Shown here one piece after another: positions 38,541 through 50,220 of a stretch of 64,000 nucleotides of DNA; positions within the stretch are counted from its first letter, which is position 1; each line of letters starts with the position of its first letter. The position numbers and the translations under genes were made by a program. This DNA is from Euonymus europaeus (lineage: Eukaryota > Streptophyta > Magnoliopsida > Celastrales > Celastraceae). The stretch lies in assembly GCA_963580455.1 (NCBI GenBank), contig OY756972.1, positions 12,663,001 to 12,727,000 on the forward strand, written 5' to 3'. The notes under the pieces were generated by a model. It worked only from the letters and a program-made list of their open reading frames with translations, was not told the origin of the DNA and made no database searches.

Positions 38541-39340
38541 CTTTGATAGTCCGAAGTTGCTCAACTCTCTCTATGGAGGAGCTTTTAACGGTTTTGTCAA
38601 TTTATCATAGAAAGTTGGTGTTTTGGCTTCGAAATAATCTAGGAAGGTTATATTCATAAAATTTGACATATAAGAACAATAAGAAGTCTATCCCGAGCGA
38701 CTTTGATAGTCCAAAGTTGCTCAACTCTCTCTATGGAGGAGCTTTTAATGGTTTTCTCGATTTTTCATAAAAAGTTGGTGTTTTGGCATCAAAATAATCC
38801 AGGAAGCTTATACTCATAAAATTTGACATATAAGAACAATAAAAATTGTACACCGACCAACTTTGATGATCCGAAGTTGCTCAACTCTCTCTATGGAGGA
38901 GCTTTTAACGGTTTTGTCCATTAGTCATAGAAAGTTGGTGTTTTGGCATCGAAATAATCTAGGAAGGTTATACTCCTAAAATTTGACATATAAGAACAAT
39001 AAAAAGTCTATCCCGAGCTACTTTGATAGTCCGAAGTTGCTCAACTCTCTCTATGGAGGAGCTTTTAACGGTTTTGTCAATTTGTCATAGAAAGTTGGTG
39101 TTTTGGCATCGAAATAATCTAGGAAGGTTATATTCATAAAATTTGACATATAAGAACAATAAGAAGTCTATCCCGAGCGACTTTGATAGTCCAAAGTTGC
39201 TCAACTCTCTCTATGGAGGAGCTTTTAATGGTTTTCTCGATTTTTCATAAAAAGTTGGTGTTTTGGCATCAAAATAATCCAGGAAGCTTATACTCATAAA
39301 ATTTGACATATAAGAACAATAAAAATTGTACACCGACCAA
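38381..39340. repeat. 480-bp tandem duplication (I-J-X trimer, two copies)
   Basis: Trimer 38381-38860 is followed by 38861-39340 with the same order: I-like (CTCCTAAAA), J-like ending GGAAGGTTATATTCAT and AATAAGAAGTC, and X (TAATGG, TTTTTCATAAAAAG). Differences are few, for example TTTATC with GGCTTCG in the first J-like monomer versus TTTGTC with GGCATCG in the second. Confidence 0.83.
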
Positions 39341-39660
39341 CTTTGATGATCCGAAGTTGCTCAACTCTCTTTATGGAGGTGCTTTTAACGGTTTCGTCCT
39401 TTTGTCATAGAAAGTTGGTGTTTTGGCATCGAAATAATCTATGAAGCTTATAATCATAAAATTTGACATATAAGAACAATAAAAAGTGTACAACGAGCGA
39501 CTTCGATGGTCCCAAGTTGCTCAACTCTCTTTATGGAGGAGCTTTTAACGGTTTTATCCATTTGTCATAGAAAGTTGGTGTTTTGGCATCGAAATAATCT
39601 AGGAAGCTTATATTCATAAAATTTGACATATAAGAACAATAAAAATTGTATACCGAGCAA

Positions 39661-42600
39661 CTTTGATGATCCGAAGTTGCTCAACTCTCTCTATGGAGGA
39701 GCTTTTAACGGTTTTGTCCATTAGTCATAGAAAGTTGGTGTTTTGGCATCGAAATAATCTAGGAAGGTTATACTCCAAAAATTTTACATATAAGAACAAT
39801 AAAAAGTCTATCCCGAGCGACTTTGATGGTCCGAAGTTTCTCAACACTCTTTATGTAGGAGCTTTTAACGGTTTTCTCCATTAGTTATAGAAAGTTGGTG
39901 TTTTGGCATCGAAATAATCACGGAAGGTTATACTCATGGAGTTTGATATATAAAAACAATAAAAAGGCTATCCCGAGCGACTTTGATTGTTCGAAGTTGC
40001 TCAACTCTCTCTATGGAGAAGCTTTTAACGGTTTTCTCCATATGTCATAGAAAGTTGGTGTTTTGGCATCGCAATAATCCAAGAAGCTTATACTCATAAA
40101 ATTTGCAATATAAGAACAATAAAAATTGTACACCGAGCAACTTTGATGATCCGAAGTTGCTCAACTCTCTCTATGGAGGTGCTTTTAACGGTTTTGTTCA
40201 TTAGTCATAGAAAGTTGGTGTTTTGGCATCGAAATAATCCAGGAAGGTTATACTCAAAAAATTTGACATATAAGAACAATAAAAATTGTACACCGAGCAA
40301 CTTTGATGATCCGAAGTTGCTCAACTCTCTCTGTGGAGGAGCTTTTAACGGTTTTGTCCATTAGTCATAGAAAGTTGGTGTTTTGGCATCGAAATAATCT
40401 AGGAAGGTTATACTCCTAAAATTTGACATATAAGAACAATAAAAAGTCTATCCCGAGCTACTTTGATAGTCCGAAGTTGCTCAACTCTCTCTATGGAGGA
40501 GCTTTTAACGGTTTTGTCAATTTGTCATAGAAAGTTGGTGTTTTGGCATCGAAATAATCTAGGAAGCTTATACTCATAAAATTTGACATATAAGAACAAT
40601 CAAAATTGTATACCGAGCAACTTTGATGGTCCGAAGTTGCTCAACACTCTCTATGGAGGAGCTTTTATCGGTTTTGCTCATTAGTCATAGAAACTTGTTG
40701 TTTTGGCATCGAAATAATATAGGAAGCTTAAACTCGTAAAATTTGACATATAAGAACAATAAAAATTGTACACCGAGCAACTTTGATGGTCCGAAGTTGC
40801 TCAACACTCTCTATGGAGGAGCTTTTATCGGTTTTGCTCATTAGTCATAGAAACCTGGTGTTTTGGCATCGAAATAATATACGAAGCTTAAACTCGTAAA
40901 ATTTGACATATAAGAACAATAAAAATTGTACACCGAGCAACTTTGATGATCCGAAGTTGCTCAACTCTCTCTATGGAGGAGCTTTTAACGGTTTTGTCCA
41001 TTAGTCATAGAAAATTGGTGTTTTGGCATCGAAATAATATAGGAAGGTTATACTCCTAAAATTTGACATATAAGAACAATAAAAATTGTACACCGAGCAA
41101 CTTTGATGATCCGAAGTTGCTCAACTCTCTCTATGGAGGGGCTTTTAACGGTTTTGTCAATTTATCATAGAAAGTTGGTGTTTTGGCATCGAAATAATCT
41201 AGGAAGCTTATACTCATAAAAATTGACATATAAGAACAATCAAAATTGTATACCGAGCAACTTTGATGATCCGAAGTTGCTCAACTCTCTCTATGGAGGA
41301 GCTTTTAACGGTTTTGTCCCTTTGTCATAGGAAGTTGGTGTTTTGGCATCGAAATAATCTATGAAGCTTAAACTCGTAAAATTTGACATATAAGAACAAT
41401 AAAAATTATACACCGAGTGACTTTGATAGTCCGAAGTTGCTCAACTCTCTCTATGGAGGAGCTTTTAACAATTTTATCCATTAGTGATAGAAAGTTGGTG
41501 TTTTGGCATCGAAATAGTCTAGGAAGCTTATACACATAAAATTTGACATATAAGAACAATAAAAATTGTACACCGAGCAACTTTGATGGTCCGAAGTTGC
41601 TCAACTCTCTCTATGGAGGAGCTTTTAACGGTTTTGTCCATTAGTCATAGCAAGTTGGTTTTTTGGCATCAAAAAAATCTAGGAAACTTATACTCATAAA
41701 ATTTGACATTGAAGAACAATAAAAAGTCTATCCCGAGCGACTTTGATAGTCCGAAGTTGCTCAACTCTCTCTATGGAGGAGCTTTTCACGGTTTTCTCCA
41801 TTTGTCATAGAAAGTTGGTGTTTTGGCATCGAAATAATCTATGAAGCTTAAACTCGTAAAATTTGACATATAAGAACAATAAAAATTGTACACCGAGCAA
41901 CTTTGATGGTCCGAAGTTGCTCAACTCTCTCTATGGAGGAGCTTTTAACGGTTTTATCCATTAGTGATAGAAAGTTGGTGTTTTGGCATCGAAATAGTCT
42001 AGGAAGATTATATTCATAAAATTTGACATATAAGAAGAATAAGAAGTCTATCCCGACCGACTTTGATAGTCCGAAGTTGTTCAACTCTCTCTATGGAGGA
42101 GCTTTTCACGGTTTTCTCCATTTGTGATAGAAAGTTGGTGTTTTGGCATCGAAATAATCTATGAAGCTTATAATCATAAAATTTGACATATAAGAACAAT
42201 AAAAAGTGTACAACGAGCGACTTCGATGGTCCCAAGTTGCTCAACTCTCTTTATGGAGGAGCTTTTAACGGTTTTGTCCATTTATCATAGAAAGTTGGTG
42301 TTTTGGCATCGAAATAATCTAGGAAGCTTATACTCATAAAATTTGACATATAAGAACAATAAAAATTGTATACCGAGCAACTTTGATGATCCGAAGTTGC
42401 TCAACTCTCTTTATGGAGGTGCTTTTAACGGTTTCGTCCTTTTGTCATAGAAAGTTGGTGTTTTGGCATCGAAATAATCTATGAAGCTTATAATCATAAA
42501 ATTTGACATATAAGAACAATAAAAAGTGTACAACGAGCGACTTCGATGGTCCCAAGTTGCTCAACTCTCTTTATGGAGGTGCTTTTAACGGTTTCGTCCT

Positions 42601-43180
42601 TTTGTCATAGAAAGTTGGTGTTTTGGCATCGAAATAATCTATGAAGCTTATAATCATAAAATTTGACATATAAGAACAATAAAAAGTGTACAACGAGCGA
42701 CTTCGATGGTCCCAAGTTGCTCAACTCTCTTTATGGAGGAGCTTTTAACGGTTTTGTCCATTTGTCATAGAAAGTTGGTGTTTTGGCATCGAAATAATCT
42801 AGGAAGCTTATACTCATAAAATTTGACATATAAGAACAATAAAGAGTGTACAACGAGCGACTTCGATGGTCCCAAGTTGCTCAACTCTCTTTATGGAGGT
42901 GCTTTTAACGGTTTCGTCCTTTTGTCATAGAAAGTTGGTGTTTTGGCATCGAAATAATCTATGAAGCTTATAATCGTAAAATTTGACATATAAGAACAAT
43001 AAAAAGTGTACAACGAGCGACTTCGATGGTCCCAAGTTGCTCAACTCTCTTTATGGAGGAGCTTTTAACGGTTTTGTCCATTTGTCATAGAAAGTTGGTG
43101 TTTTGGCATCGAAATAATCTAGGAAGCTTATACTCATAAAATTTGACATATAAGAACAATAAAAATTGTATACCGAGCAA
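39661..43180. repeat. Right HOR unit 2: 22 monomers
   Basis: Order: A (39661), B, C, D, E, F, G, H, I (40941), J (41101), K/N hybrid (41261: GTCCCTTTG then CTATGAAGCTTAAACTCGT), L/O hybrid (41421: AACAATTTTATCCATTAGTGATAG), M (41581), N (41741), O (41901), P/Q hybrid (42061), R (42221), Q (42381), R/Q (42541), R (42701), R/Q (42861), R (43021). The unit ends in an expanded Q/R run. B carries GAAGTTTCTC, a variant retained by B in all later right units. Confidence 0.87.
42221..43180. repeat. Q/R dimer expansion, six monomers
   Basis: R (CTTCGATGGTCCCAAG, TTATGGAGGAGC, GTCCATTTG) alternates with Q-like monomers (TTATGGAGGTGC, GTTTCGTCCTTTTG, CTATGAAGCTTATAATCAT, tail GTGTACAACGAGCGA). Some Q-like monomers open with the R sequence CTTCGATGGTCCCAAG, so they are R/Q hybrids. 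Some carry AATAAAGAGTG, seen only in this run and its copy at 46541-47500. Confidence 0.86.
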
Positions 43181-45740
43181 CTTTGATGATCCGAAGTTGC
43201 TCAACTCTCTCTATGGAGGAGCTTTTAACGGTTTTGTCCATTAGTCATAGAAAGTTGGTGCTTTGGCATCGAAATAATCTAGGAAGGTTATACTCCAAAA
43301 ATTTTACATATAAGAACAATAAAAAGTCTATCCCGAGCGACTTTGATGGTCCGAAGTTTCTCAACACTCTTTATGTAGGAGCTTTTAACGGTTTTCTCCA
43401 TTAGTTATAGAAAGTTGGTGTTTTGGCATCGAAATAATCTAGGAAGGTTATACTCATGGAGTTTGATATATAAAAACAATAAAAAGGCTATCCCGAGCGA
43501 CTTTGATTGTTCGAAGTTGCTCAACTCTCTCAATGGAGAAGCTTTTAACGGTTTTCTCCATATGTCATAGAAAGTTGGTGTTTTGGCATCGCAATAATCC
43601 AAGAAGCTTATACTCATAAAATTTGCAATATAAGAACAATAAAAATTGTACACCGAGCAACTTTGATGATCCGAAGTTGCTCAACTCTCTCTATGGAGGT
43701 GCTTTTAACGGTTTTGTTCATTAGTCATAGAAAGTTGGTGTTTTGGCATCGAAATAATCCAGGAAGGTTATACTCAAAAAATTTGACATATAAGAACAAT
43801 AAAAATTGTACACCGAGCAACTTTGATGATCCGAAGTTACTCAACTCTCTCTATGGAGGAGCTTTTAACGGTTTTGTCCATTAGTCATAGAAAGTTGGTG
43901 TTTTGGCATCGAAATAATCTAGGAAGGTTATACTCCTAAAATTTGACATATAAGAACAATAAAAAGTCTATCCCGAGCTACTTTGATAGTCCGAAGTTGC
44001 TCAACTCTCTCTATGGAGGAGCTTTTAACGGTTTTGTCAATTTGTCATAGAAAGTTGGTGTTTTGGCATCGAAATAATCTAGGAAGCTTATACTCATAAA
44101 ATTTGACATATAAGAACAATCAAAATTGTATACCGAGCAACTTTGATGGTCCGAAGTTGCTCAACGCTCTCTATGGCGGAGCTTTTATCGGTTTTGCTCA
44201 TTAGTCATAGAAACTTGGTGTTTTGGCATCGAAATAAAATAGGAAGCTTAAACTCGTAAAATTTGACATATAAGAACAATAAAAATTGTACACCGAGCAA
44301 CTTTGATGGTCCGAAGTTGCTCAACACTCTCTATGGAGGAGCTTTTATCGGTTTTGCTCATTAGTCATAGAAACCTGGTGTTTTGGCATCGAAATAATAT
44401 ACGAAGCTTAAACTCGTAAAATTTGACATATAAGAACAATAAAAATTGTACACCGAGCAACTTTGATGATCCGAAGTTGCTCAACTCTCTCTATGGAGGA
44501 GCTTTTAACGGTTTTGTCCATTAGTCATAGAAAGTTGGTGTTTTGGCATCGAAATAATCTAGGAAGGTTATACTCCTAAAATTTGACATATAAGAACAAT
44601 AAAAAGTCTATCCCGAGCTACTTTGATAGTCCGAAGTTGCTCAACTCTCTCTATGGAGGAGCTTTTAACGGTTTTGTCAATTTATCATAGAAAGTTGGTG
44701 TTTTGGCATCGAAATAATCTAGGAAGCTTATACTCATAAAATTTGACATATAAGAACAATCAAAATTGTATACCGAGCAACTTTGATGATCCGAAGTTGC
44801 TCAACTCTCTCTATGGAGGAGCTTTTAACGGTTTTGTCCCTTTGTCATAGAAACTTGTTGTTTTGGCATCGAAATAATCTAGGAAGCTTATACTCATAAA
44901 ATTTGACATATAAGAACAATAAAAAGTCTATCACGAGTGACTTTGATAGTCCGAAGTTGCTCAACTCTCTCTATGGAGGAGCTTTTAACAATTTTCTCCA
45001 TTTGTCATAGAAAGTTGGTGTTTTGGAATTAATATAATCGAGGAAGCTTATACACATAAAATTTGACATATAAGAACAATAAAAATTGTACACCGAGCAA
45101 CTTTGATGGTCCGAAGTTGCTCAACTCTCTCTATGGAGGAGCTTTTAACGGTTTTGTCCATTAGTCATAGCAAGTTGGTTTTTTGGCATCAAAAAAATCT
45201 AGGAAACTTATACTCATAAAATTTGACATTGAAGAACAATAAAAAGTCTATCCCGAGCGACTTTGATAGTCCGAAGTTGCTCAACTCTCTCTATGGAGGA
45301 GCTTTTCACGGTTTTCTCCATTTGTCATAGAAAGTTGGTGTTTTGGCATCGAAATAATCTATGAAGCTTAAACTCGTAAAATTTGACATATAAGAACAAT
45401 AAAAATTGTACACCGAGCAACTTTGATGATCCGAAGTTGCTCAATTCTCTCTATGGAGGTGCTTTTAACGGTTTCGTCCATTAGTCATAGAAAGTTGGTG
45501 TTTTGGCATCGAAATAATCTAGGAAGGTTATACTCCTAAAATTTGACATATAAGAACAATAAAAAGTCTATCCCGAGCTACTTTGATAGTCCGAAGTTGC
45601 TCAACTCTCTCTATGGAGGAGCTTTTAACGGTTTTGTCAATTTGTCATAGAAAGTTGGTGTTTTGGCATCGAAATAATCTAGGAAGCTTATACTCATAAA
45701 ATTTGACATATAGGAACAATAAAAATTGTATACCGAGCAA
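43181..45740. repeat. Right HOR unit 3: 16 monomers (A to N, then S and T)
   Basis: Order: A (43181) to N (45261) without interruption, then S (45421: CTCAATTCTC, GGAGGTGC, GTTTCGTCCATTAG, ACTCCTAAAA) and T (45581: GTCAATTTG, tail TTGTATACCGAGCAA). S and T replace O to R. S looks like a recombinant of a D- or Q-type start and an E-type end. A carries GGTGCTTTGG at about 43258, shared with 47501 only. Confidence 0.87.
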
Positions 45741-47500
45741 CTTTGATGATCCGAAGTTGCTCAACTCTCTATATGGAGGAGCTTTTAACGGTTTTGTCCA
45801 TTAGTCACAGAAAGTTGGTGTTTTGGCATCGAAATATTCTAGGAAGGTTATACTCCAAAAATTTTACATATAAGAACAATAAAAAGTCTATCCCGAGCGA
45901 CTTTGATGGTCCGAAGTTTCTCAACACTCTTTATGTAGGAGCTTTTAACGGTTTTCTCCATTAGTTATAGAAAGTTGGTGTTTTGGCATCGAAATAATCT
46001 AGGAAGGTTATACTCATGGAGTTTGATATATAAAAACAATGAAAAGGCTATCCCGAGCGACTTTGATTGTTCGAAGTTGCTCAACTCTCTCTATGGAGAA
46101 GCTTTTAACGGTTTTCTCCATTTGTCATAGAAAGTTGGTGTTTTGGCATCGAAATAATCTATGAAGCTTAAACTCGTAAAATTTGACATATAAGAACAAT
46201 AAAAATTGTACACCGAGCAACTTTGATGGTCCGAAGTTGCTCAACTCTCTCTATGGAGGAGCTTTTAACGGTTTTATCCATTAGTGATAGAAAGTTGATG
46301 TTTTGGCATCGAAATAGTCTAGGAAGATTATATTCATAAAATTTGACATATAAGAACAATAAGAAGTCTATCCCGACCGACTTTGATAGTCCGAAGTTGT
46401 TCAACTCTCTCTATGGAGGAGCTTTTCACGGTTTTCTCCATTTGTGATAGAAAGTTGGTGTTTTGGCATCGAAATAATCTATGAAGCTTATAATCATAAA
46501 ATTTGACATATAAGAACAATAAAAAGTGTACAACGAGCGACTTCGATGGTCCCAAGTTGCTCAACTCTCTTTATGGAGGAGCTTTTAACGGTTTTGTCCA
46601 TTTGTCATAGAAAGTTGGTGTTTTGGCATCGAAATAATCTAGGAAGCTTATACTCATAAAATTTGACATATAAGAACAATAAAAATTGTATACCGAGTAA
46701 CTTTGATAATCCGAAGTTGCTCAACTCTCTTTATGGAGGTGCTTTTAACGGTTTCGTCCTTTTGTCATAGAAAGTTGGTGTTTTGGCATCGAAATAATCT
46801 ATGAAGCTTATAATCATAAAATTTGACATATAAGAACAATAAAAAGTGTACAACGAGCGACTTCGATGGTCCCAAGTTGCTCAACTCTCTTTATGGAGGT
46901 GCTTTTAACGGTTTCGTCCTTTTGTAATAGAAAGTTGGTGTTTTGGCATCGAAATAATCTATGAAGCTTATAATCATAAAATTTGACATATAAGAACAAT
47001 AAAAAGTGTACAACGAGCGACTTCGATGGTCCCAAGTTGCTCAACTCTCTTTATGGAGGAGCTTTTAACGGTTTTGTCCATTTGTCATAGAAAGTTGGTG
47101 TTTTGGCATCGAAATAATCTAGGAAGCTTATACTCATAAAATTTGACATATAAGAACAATAAAGAGTGTACAACGAGCGACTTCGATGGTCCCAAGTTGC
47201 TCAACTCTCTTTATGGAGGTGCTTTTAACGGTTTCGTCCTTTTGTCATAGAAAGTTGGTGTTTTGGCATCGAAATAATCTATGAAGCTTATAATCATAAA
47301 ATTTGACATATAAGAACAATAAAAAGTGTACAACGAGCGACTTCGATGGTCCCAAGTTGCTCAACTCTCTTTATGGAGGAGCTTTTAACGGTTTTGTCCA
47401 TTTGTCATAGAAAGTTGGTGTTTTGGCATCGAAATAATCTAGGAAGCTTATACTCATAAAATTTGACATATAAGAACAATAAAAATTGTATACCGAGCAA
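45741..47500. repeat. Right HOR unit 4: 11 monomers, D to M deleted
   Basis: Order: A (45741), B, C/N hybrid (46061), O (46221), P/Q (46381), R (46541), Q (46701), R/Q (46861), R (47021), R/Q (47181), R (47341). The C/N hybrid starts GATTGTTCG and GGAGAAGC (C) and ends CTCCATTTG and CTATGAAGCTTAAACTCGT (N), removing D to M. From O to R it matches unit 2 at an offset of 4320 bp. Confidence 0.87.
46061..46220. repeat. Hybrid monomer C/N, deletion junction
   Basis: The C part runs through GGAGAAGC and CTCCAT. The N part starts at TTGTCATAG and includes CTATGAAGC and TAAACTCGT, where C would have CATATG and GCAATAATCCAAG. Ten monomer types between C and N are missing here. Confidence 0.85.
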
Positions 47501-50220
47501 CTTTGATGATCCGAAGTTGCTCAACTCTCTCTATGGAGGAGCTTTTAACGGTTTTGTCCATTAGTCATAGAAAGTTGGTGCTTTGGCATCGAAATAATCT
47601 AGGAAGGTTATACTCCAAAAATTTTACATATAAGAACAATAAAAAGTCTATCCCGAGCGACTTTGATGGTCCGAAGTTTCTCAACACTCTTTATGTAGGA
47701 GCTTTTAACGGTTTTCTCCATTAGTTATAGAAAGTTGGTGTTTTGGCATCGAAATAATCTAGGAAGGTTATACTCATGGAGTTTGATATATAAAAACAAT
47801 AAAAAGGCTATCCCGAGCGACTTTGATTGTTCGAAGTTGCTCAACTCTCTCTATGGAGAAGCTTTTAACGGTTTTCTCCATATGTCATAGAAAGTTGGTG
47901 TTTTGGCATCGCAATAATCCAAGAAGCTTATACTCATAAAATTTGCAATATAAGAACAATAAAAATTGTACACCGAGCAACTTTGATGATCCGAAGTTGC
48001 TCAACTCTCTCTATGGAGGTGCTTTTAACGGTTTTGTTCATTAGTCATAGAAAGTTGGTGTTTTGGCATCGAAATAATCCAGGAAGGTTATACTCAAAAA
48101 ATTTGACATATAAGAACAATAAAAATTGTACACCGAGCAACTTTGATGATCCGAAGTTGCTCAACTCTCTCTATGGAGGAGCTTTTAACGGTTTTGTCCA
48201 TTAGTCATAGAAAGTTGGTGTTTTGGCAACGAAATAATCTAGGAAGGTTATACTCCTAAAATTTGACATATAAGAACAATAAAAAGTCTATCCCGAGCTA
48301 CTTTGATAGTCCGAAGTTGCTCAACTCTCTCTATGGAGGAGCTTTTAACGGTTTTGTCCATTAGTCATAGAAAGTTGGTGTTTTGGCATCGAAATAATCT
48401 AGGAAGGTTATACTCCTAAAATTTGACATATAAGAACAATAAAAAGTCTATCCCGAGCTACTTTGATAGTCCGAAGTTGCTCAACTCTATCTATGGAGGA
48501 GCTTTTAACGGTTTTGTCAATTTGTCATAGAAAGTTGGTGTTTTGGCATCGAAATAATCTAGGAAGCTTATAATCATAAAATTTGACATATAAGAACAAT
48601 CAAAATTGTATACCGAGCAACTTTGATGGTCCGAAGTTGCTCAACACTCTCTATGGCGGAGCTTTTATCGGTTTTGCTCATTAGTCATAGAAACTTGGTG
48701 TTTTGGCATCGAAATAATATAGGAAGCTTAAACTCGTAAAATTTGACATATAAGAACAATAAAAATTGTACACCGAGCAACTTTGATGGTCCGAAGTTGC
48801 TCAACACTCTCTATGGAGGAGCTTTTATCGGTTTTGCTCATTAGTCATAGAAACCTGGTGTTTTGGCATCGAAATAATATAGGAAGCTTAAACTCGTAAA
48901 ATTTGACATATAAGAACAATAAAAATTGTACACCGAGCAACTTTGATGATCCGAAGTTGCTCAACTTTCTCTATGGAGGAGCTTTTAACGGTTTTGTCCA
49001 TTAGTCATAGAAAGTTGGTGTTTTGGCATCGAAATAATCTAGGAAGGTTATACTCCTAAAATTTGACATATAAGAACAATAAAAAGTCTATCCCGAGCTA
49101 CTTTGATAGTCCGAAGTTGCTCAACTCTCTCTATGGAGGAGCTTTTAACGGTTTTGTCAATTTATCATAGAAAGTTGGTGTTTTGGCATCGAAATAATCT
49201 AGGAAGCTTATACTCATAAAATTTGACATATAAGAACAATCAAAATTGTATACCGAGCAACTTTGATGATCCGAAGTTGCTCAACTCTCTCTATGGAGGA
49301 GCTTTTAACGGTTTTGTCCCTTTGTCATAGAAACTTGTTGTTTTGGCATCGAAATAATCTAGGAAGCTTATACTCATAAAATTTGACATATAAGAACAAT
49401 AAAAAGTCTATCACGAGTGACTTTGATAGTCCGAAGTTGCTCAACTCTCTCTATGGAGGAGCTTTTAACAATTTTCTCCATTTGTCATAGAAAGTTGGTG
49501 TTTTGGCATTAATATAATCGAGGAAGCTTATACACATAAAATTTGACATATAAGAACAATAAAAATTGTACACCGAGCAACTTTGATGGTCCGAAGTTGC
49601 TCAACTCTCTCTATGGAGGAGCTTTTAACGGTTTTGTCCATTAGTCATAGCAAGTTGGTTTTTTGGCATCAAAAAAATCTAGGAAACTTATACTCATAAA
49701 ATTTGACATTGAAGAACAATAAAAAGTCTATCCCGAGCGACTTTGATAGTCCGAAGTTGCTCAACTCTCTCTATGGAGGAGCTTTTCACGGTTTTCTCCA
49801 TTTGTCATAGAAAGTTGGTGTTTTGGCATCGAAATAATCTATGAAGCTTAAACTCGTAAAATTTGACATATAAGAACAATAAAAATTGTACACCGAGCAA
49901 CTTTGATGATCCGAAGTTGCTCAATTCTCTCTATGGAGGTGCTTTTAACGGTTTCGTCCATTAGTCATAGAAAGTTGGTGTTTTGGCATCGAAATAATCT
50001 AGGAAGGTTATACTCCTAAAATTTGACATATAAGAACAATAAAAAGTCTATCCCGAGCTACTTTGATAGTCCGAAGTTGCTCAACTCTCTCTATGGAGGA
50101 GCTTTTAACGGTTTTGTCAATTTGTTATAGAAAGTTGGTGTTTTGGCATCGAAATAATCTAGGAAGCTTATACTCATAAAATTTGACATATAAGAACAAT
50201 AAAAATTGTATACCGAGCAA
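47501..50220. repeat. Right HOR unit 5: 17 monomers (A to N, S, T, with an extra E)
   Basis: Order: A (47501), B, C, D (47981), E (48141), a second E-like monomer (48301, opening GATAGT), F (48461), G to N (48621-49900), S (49901), T (50061). It matches unit 3 at an offset of 4320 bp before the extra monomer and 4480 bp after it, so the E-like gain postdates the duplication. A retains GGTGCTTTGG. Confidence 0.88.

Larger units (their letters stand above)
35981..39660. repeat. Right HOR unit 1: 23 monomers with two internal duplications
   Basis: Order: A (35981), B, C, D (36461), E, F, G, H, I (37261), M-like (37421), N/D hybrid (37581), E, F, G, H, I (37741-38540), J-like (38541), X (38701), I-like (38861), J-like (39021), X (39181), Q (39341), R (39501). 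X (GTCCAAAG, TAATGG, CTCGATTTTTCATAAAAAG, tail ACACCGACCAA) resembles left types x and z and is absent from later right units. The unit lacks K, L, O and P. It is the right unit nearest the transition and the least regular. Confidence 0.85.
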
